This document shows, one piece after another, positions 58,726 through 64,000 of a DNA stretch of 64,000 nt. The stretch is from Magnolia sinica. Lineage: Eukaryota > Streptophyta > Magnoliopsida > Magnoliales > Magnoliaceae. The position numbers were made by a program, and so were the translations under genes. The stretch's first letter is position 1; the number at the start of each line of letters is the position of its first letter. The stretch is taken from NCBI RefSeq assembly GCF_029962835.1, contig NC_080586.1:68635501-68699500 (forward strand), given 5' to 3'. The notes under the pieces are model-generated. The model saw nothing but the letters and a program-made list of their open reading frames with translations. It was not told where the DNA came from and searched no databases.

Positions 58726-59407
58726 AGCAGGGAAACGGATTGGTTGGTGTACCACATAGTAGCTATATAGCTGCTATAGGTACGTGTCGTGTGAAGACAA
58801 GCACTAACGCTCCTCGAGCTCCGAGTTGTACGAACAGTTCAAAGGAGATCAAAGTTACACGGCCCCATAGTGATGCATTTATTATATCTACGCTGTTCAT
58901 CTACACGGGCCACGCCATGATGTATGTTTTGTATCTACACTGCCCATCCATTTGGAGAGATCATATTAGGGCATGATCCAAAGAATGAGTCCGATCCAAA
59001 GATCTAGTGGACCCCACCGCATAAAATAAGGTGGAGAGTGACGCCCACCATTAAAAAGTTATAAGGGCCACAAAAGTTCTCGATCAAGCTAATATTTGTG
59101 TTTTCCTTTCTTTCATGTCTCCGTTAACACATGAACATATTGGATCTCAAATAAAAATTATGGTGGACCTTTTGAAGGTTTCAACGGTGGCGTCACTCTT
59201 ACCACTATTTTTTATTGTGGGTCCACCCTAACCTTGGATCTACCTCGTTCTTTGGACCATATCCTATAATGATCTCTCTGGATGTATTGACAGTGGGGAT
59301 ACAACACATACATCATGACACAGAACTTGGTGACATCACTTCAATAGTGACTCTGGCTACTCAACCTCTATTAGTATCCAATTCGTGTCAGCTACTCAAC
59401 CTATGTT
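58726..59407. mobile_element. Hairpin element at the centre of the composite inverted repeat
   Basis: Begins GGGAAACGGATTGGTTGGTG. Shares CTATATAGCTGCTATAGG, CGCTCCTCGAGCTCCGAG and CAAAGGAGATCAAAGTTACA with 55443. Ends near CCAATTCGTGTC. Confidence 0.65.
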
Positions 59408-59975
59408 GGGACGCGGATTTCCTACGAAAGCCTTTGGCAGGAAGTTCCTGTGCTAGGATGTTGGGTGGGACCCACCACCATGTTTTTTAGAAAATATACT
59501 CCGTTCATCCGTTTCGCAAGCTAATTTTAGGACAAGTGACAAAAGATGAGGTGGATCCAAGACTCAACTGGGCCACACGAGAGGAAACAGTAGGGATTCA
59601 GTGAGAACCATTGAAACATTTTTATGACCATAAAAGCTTTTTTTAGGATAGAATTATTATTTTTTATTTTTTTTATTTTTTTATTTTGGTATTTTCACTT
59701 CATCCCTGTGTTAATGACCTTATAAATGGTTTTTATGGCATATAAACATCAAGGTGAAGCCCAGAAATGTTTCAACGGTAGGTATTTCTTTCCCCAATTT
59801 TCCCTCTCGTGTGGCCCGCTTTAGTTTTGGATCCACCTTGTTTTTGGTCGATTTTCCTAAAATGAGCTCGACAAACAGATGAACAGAGTATATTTCTCAT
59901 AAACATGGTGGTGGGCCCCACCCAGCATCCTTGCGCAGGAACTTCCTGCGAAAGACTTTGGCAGGAAATCAAATT
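59408..59975. mobile_element. Intact hairpin MITE, GGGACGCGGATT end type
   Basis: Left GGGACGCGGATTTCC, GAAAGCCTTTGGCAGGAAG, GGGTGGGACCCACCACCATG; right mirrored CATGGTGGTGGGCCCCACCC, CTTCCTGCGAAAGACTTTGG. Internal T-rich run at 59640-59690. Confidence 0.8.
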
Positions 59976-59984
59976 CGACTAATG

Positions 59985-60480
59985 ACGCAGGCCGTTTGCA
60001 AACTTCGCTGGAAATCTAGGTGAGGCCCACCATGATGTTTTTGAGAAATCTACCCCGTCCATCCATTTTTCCTTATCATTTCGGGGCTTTATCCCAAAAC
60101 TGAGGCAGATCCAAATCTCAAGTGGACCACACCATAAGAAGCAGCGGTGATAATGATTCTCACCGTTAAATATTTTTTAAGGGCCCACCATGATATTTAT
60201 TTGACATCCAACTTGTAGATTAGGTCATACAGACTTGGATGGTGGAAAAAAACAAATATCGGCTTGATCCAAAAATTTGGTAGCCCCAGGAAGTTTTTAA
60301 TGGTGAGAGTTCAATCAACACTGTGTGGCCCACTTGAGAATTTGATCTACCTCAGTTTTGGGTTTATACCATAAAATTATTTTAAAAAATGTATGGACAA
60401 CTTGGATTTATCACTAATATCTTGGTGGGACCCACTTAGCATCCCAACAAAATAATTTTATGTGAAAAGGCTTGGGCTGT
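59985..60480. mobile_element. Hairpin element, inverted relative of 57655-58195
   Basis: Left TAGGTGAGGCCCACCATGAT; right ATCTTGGTGGGACCCACTTA. The adjoining TTTTATGTGAAAAGGCTT is the reverse complement of AAGCCTTTTCACATAAAA at 57683. Confidence 0.75.
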
Positions 60481-60636
60481 ATCCTTTGTAGAGTTAGAGA
60501 ACAGGGTGAAGAGGTGTGCGAGAGAAGGAAACTCGCTCTTTCAAGCTCGGGCTAAGAGCGCCTTCATCCGTACCGTTTACCTTATCTGACGGTTGATAGG
60601 AAGGTTCGCATGTGCAAACCGGTGCATAGCCTTGCA

Positions 60637-61086
<450 letters not shown>

Positions 61087-61101
61087 TAAATATATATATA
61101 T

Positions 61102-61142
<41 letters not shown>
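61087..61142. repeat. (TA)n microsatellite
   Basis: About 27 TA units with one AAATA interruption. Confidence 0.95.
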
Positions 61143-61143
<1 letters not shown>

Positions 61144-61748
61144 TGCCGGGTGATGAAGCATATCCAAGTCCAGCCCATGAGATGAGGGCCCATAATCAGG
61201 TCCTATTGTGGCCAGACCACCATCCACATACTCTACCCACCAATGTTAAACGACTCATGCCAGGGTGGACCCACTTGTTCACCATTCAGGCAAACATGGC
61301 CACAGGTGGGACCCATTTAAATAGCTGGCTTGGAAATTAGGTTGGATTCGAGCCCATGGGCCTGGAGGCTCAACCCCAACCTGAACCCAACGCAGCTTGA
61401 CCGGGCGGGCCGGTCTTAGCCCACCTCATGATACTCTGGCAGAGTGTGATGGTTGATACACAGGCGCTGATAAATTGTATATGCCACATAAAACTAATTC
61501 GAACTAAATCGTCCAAATGGTGACCTCACTTTACAGATAATAGGGAAAGTTTACAGCAAAAACTTGATCACGGCCGACCGCAACAAGCGTCCGTGAATCA
61601 GAGGTGGATCCCAAAATTAAGATTAGCTGTGATTGCCCGCTCATCAACCATTACAACCCGCCAGAGTATCAAATAATTGCCTTCTTCGAAAACCCTGACA
61701 AAACCCATCTTCATTCATCGTCCTTCTCCAGAGAGAATCGAAGAAATC
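61143..61748. other. Spacer upstream of SSU72
   Basis: No gene. GGGCC-rich degenerate repeat at 61320-61430. The SSU72 promoter should lie in or after this interval; no clear TATA box is seen. Confidence 0.45.
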
Positions 61749-61880
61749 TTCCAGTCTTTTCAAAACCCCATACTATATCTGAATTAGGGCTTTTTTTTTT
61801 TTGTTCTCTCCCTAATCTTCCTATCTTTTCAAAACCTACACTATATCTGAATTAGGGTTTTTTTTCTCTCTCTCCCTTTT
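61749..61880 (+). promoter_or_regulatory. SSU72 upstream leader with 70-bp tandem duplication and telo-box
   Basis: TCTTTTCAAAAC...CTATATCTGAATTAGGG is repeated with a 70-bp period (61749 and 61819), followed by pyrimidine-rich CTCTCTCTCCC. The second copy ends TTAGGGTTT (61852-61860), the reverse form of a telo-box, common in promoters and leaders of plant housekeeping genes. Confidence 0.55.
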
Positions 61881-61956
61881 TTGGTTCTTGCATTGATATA
61901 TAGAAGATAGCATTCTCAAATCTCCACCGTTGGATTTAGTAGAAGAAAGAAGAAGG

Positions 61957-62171
61957 ATGAAATTGCGGCATGCGATGGTCTGTTCATCCAACCAGAACCG
62001 AAGCATGGAAGCACATTCCCTCCTCAAACGCCACGGCTTCGATGTCTCCTCCTACGGCACTGGGGCCCACGTCAAGCTCCCTGGCCCGTCTCTCCGAGAG
62101 CCCAACGTCTACGATTTCGGCACTCCTTACAAACAGATGTTGGACGATCTCCGCCGCAAGGACCCCGAACT
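61957..62171 (+). CDS. SSU72: SSU72-type RNA polymerase II CTD Ser5-phosphatase, exon 1 (partial gene)
   Basis: Start ATG 61957; the upstream in-frame TTG at 61930 is not a plausible plant start. The 71 complete codons read MKLRHAMVCSSNQNRSMEAH and continue through KLPGPSLREPN, VYDFGTPYKQM and LRRKDPEL. The CX5R phosphatase signature is C9-SSNQN-R15, very near the N-terminus as in all SSU72 proteins. Family known: nuclear phosphatase removing Ser5 phosphate from the polymerase II CTD, coupled to 3'-end processing. A GT donor at 62172 interrupts the conserved PELY; codons beyond it do not match the family. SSU72 proteins are about 190-200 residues, so roughly two thirds are missing; no later exon was found up to 64000. 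Either intron 1 exceeds 1.8 kb or this is a detached 5' fragment. Confidence 0.88.
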
Positions 62172-63300
62172 GTATCCTCCTCTCCTTCTCCTCACTTTCC
62201 TCTTCTTCGTGATTCAAGCATCGCTCACGTGTCACGTCATCCTGCCCGTGCAGAAGGTGGGCTCTACTGTGAATTCACCTATCACAAAAGATGAGGCTGG
62301 TCTGATCATCTTGCGGGCGACATGACTATGCTGAATTGGGCTTTTGGCAGGTTTTATATAGCCTTTCTCCTGTTTTTTGGATAATGTGGGCCGTCTGATG
62401 ACTTAGACCTGCCCAATTTTCCGTACTAGGTGATCTTCATGGGGGTGATGCAATTGCATCCCATCCCACGCGTGCACACTCCACACACGTGCACAAGAAA
62501 AGGGCCCAATTTCTTTTCTTTTTTTCTTTATATGTGTATGTGTGTGTGTGGCCCAATTTTTTTTCTTAATGTGTGTGTGAAATTCATTATTGAAGATTAA
62601 GGGAAGAACTTACATCTCTTTAGCTTTAAATCAATTTATTTAAAAAATGAAAAACTTGAGCTCCTCCACTACCATACTAATGTTAAAGGGGGAAATCGAT
62701 CTTCTTCTTTGTTTGGGCTCCAATGCTCCTCAAAATTTAGCGAAGAGATTCTCATCGTGCCAATTGATTCCCTAAATTTTTGTCTTCTATGATTCTGTGG
62801 ATTGAAAGAATTGAAAGACGGCTTTAGAAAGAGGAATAGGGTTTTCAGTGATAGAGGGAATATTGCTTTTGAAAGAGGGAAGTCAAAAGGTCTTTGCTTT
62901 TATGTGTTATCATACTTTTAGTTTTAGTTTTTTTTTATTTTTTATCTTTATAATTTTGTTTTTAAAGATGAAACAATTTATTAGGGCCAAAGGCTAGGAA
63001 AGAAAAGAAGATTATTCAAGGCAAAAGGGAAAAAAAAAAACCCAAAGAAACAAACAACCAAAGGAAGGAAAAGTACAAAGCCCTAAACCCGAACTCCACA
63101 CAATACCAATGAGTCCACTCAAATATCAATGCAAACACCCCATTGATCACCTCACTCGAAGGACTGCACTAATTCTAGAGAACATGGCTTTTCTCTCCAA
63201 CTGCAGTGACCAAACTGAAGCCAAAAGTGCAAGCATCCATTTTCGGGAGGAGAAGCAACCACCTAAATCGCGATGCCGTGACCAAAACAGAGCAATGATC
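62172..63300 (+). other. SSU72 intron 1 or 3' flank
   Basis: No exon recognised. A short TG microsatellite lies at 62530-62550, with AT-rich sequence, GA-rich at 62800-63060. Confidence 0.5.
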
Positions 63301-63480
63301 AACCAATGTTGTCAAATAGCATATGCGATCCTGTGCAATTGCATATGCGTGTGCGCATATGCGATCGCACAATCGCATATGCGGTCACATATTTTTTTTA
63401 TTTTTTTCGCGTTTTTTCAAAAAATTTAAAAAAATCAAAAAAATCAGAAAAAATTCAAAAAAAAAATCAGAAAAATCAAA
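63300..63480. repeat. Short palindromic GCATATGCGATC-rich block, candidate hAT end
   Basis: GTTGTCAAATAGCATATGCG (63308) starts a run of GCATATGCG / GCGATCGCAC / GCATATGCGGTC motifs in both orientations to 63390, followed by AAAATCAGAAAAA repeats. GTTGTCAAAT beginnings with subterminal palindromes are common at the ends of plant hAT elements; this is from memory. Confidence 0.45.
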
Positions 63481-63858
63481 ATAAATTATTATATGTCATC
63501 GAGTCATGAAATACATTTAATTTAAGTAAAAAAAATAAAATAAAACCAACCAATTACATACATATGAATTATGATAATTGATAATGATACATTTACAAAT
63601 TACAATATAGTTAACTTCTTAAATCTTAACAATTAACATTTTACATTTAACAATAACAAATATGAAATATCAAATATCAAATATCCATATTCAACATTCA
63701 TGTACATGATACAATACATAATATATCAAGTTATCAAGTATCAACAATCAACAACATCAACATCAACACACTTAGACTTATGACTTATGAGACAAGCATT
63801 AAACAAAATTAAGAAGTTATGTATTTATTATTTTATTTATCTAATCAGTAATCATTAA

Positions 63859-64000
63859 TCATATACATTGATCTAGTATCCATTGTGGCACATCACCACC
63901 AGATCCACCACCACCACCACCACCACCACCATCATCATTCGAGTCATCTCCTTCTTCCACATACACTTCTTCTTCTTCCGTTTCTTCATCATTTGTACGT
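63859..64000 (-). CDS. C-terminal tail of an unknown acidic/Gly-rich protein, runs off the window
   Basis: Minus-strand open frame entering at the right edge and ending with TGA at 63861-63859. About 46 residues: acidic (DEETEEEEVYVEEGDDSNDD), then eight Gly, then SGGDVPQWILDQCI. The Gly run comes from an (ACC)n repeat. Acidic/Gly-rich tails occur in some plant hAT transposases, and the candidate hAT end at 63308 lies downstream in the right direction, but no catalytic or dimerisation motif is in view. It could also be chance. Confidence 0.35.
   Translation of the reverse strand, partial: RTNDEETEEEEVYVEEGDDSNDDGGGGGGGGGSGGDVPQWILDQCI

Noticed and set aside
61930..61956. Upstream TTG as start of SSU72
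   Set aside because: Plant genes start at ATG; conserved family N-terminus begins at the ATG 61957.
62172..62325. Continuation of the SSU72 frame to 62325
   Set aside because: After PEL the residues (PPLLLLTFLFF...) do not match the family and a GT donor sits exactly at the break; treated as intron.

Overview
The window is nuclear DNA of a flowering plant, AT-rich and dominated by transposable elements. Evidence: plant-type Ty3/gypsy and Ty1/copia elements primed by initiator tRNA-Met, a SINE, hAT-, PIF- and MITE-like elements, spliced genes with plant-type introns, and an aluminium-activated malate transporter (ALMT), a plant-only family. Hundreds of bases recur again and again as hairpin-forming units with GGGCCCACCATGATGTATGT-like ends. 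I associate such repeats with woody non-grass angiosperms, perhaps magnoliids, but the sequence alone does not prove the species.

Only two host genes are visible. (1) A six-exon ALMT-type anion channel gene, + strand, 29217-33671, about 431 residues. Its fifth intron needs a GC-AG splice site, and intron 2 holds a ~33-bp minisatellite. (2) Exon 1 of an SSU72-type RNA polymerase II CTD phosphatase, + strand, 61957-62171; its other exons are not found in the window. A short acidic/glycine-rich reading frame at the right edge (63859-64000, minus) may be the tail of a hAT transposase.

Layout. 1-5.7 kb: MITE-like hairpin repeats and microsatellites. 5.7-12.2 kb: a hAT-like element (8-bp target duplication) interrupted by a complete but coding-dead Ty3/gypsy element on the minus strand, probably of the CRM clade (704-bp LTRs, 5-bp target duplication). 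12.2-29 kb: gene-free, with hairpin elements, a SINE inside an inverted repeat, a copia fragment, an LTR-like region and a 4-copy ~260-bp tandem array. 29.2-33.7 kb: ALMT. 34.1-49.9 kb: an old direct segmental duplication. Its left copy was inflated by a 1.9-kb solo LTR, a Ty1/copia element nested inside that solo LTR, a second solo LTR of the same family (1.44 kb) and a shorter solo-LTR-like insertion; the right copy gives the empty sites. 49.9-61.1 kb: a dense cluster of hairpin elements, a PIF/Harbinger transposase relic, and a 3.3-kb composite inverted repeat edged by mirrored compound microsatellites. 61.7-62.2 kb: SSU72 5' end.

The main structural theme is a hairpin repeat core (two ~200-bp inverted arms around a ~130-bp centre) that occurs in more than 20 copies with several different outer ends, many sharing a CGGATT-containing terminus, and that repeatedly abuts (TA)n tracts. 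Boundaries come from reading the sequence by eye; no alignment or database search was run.
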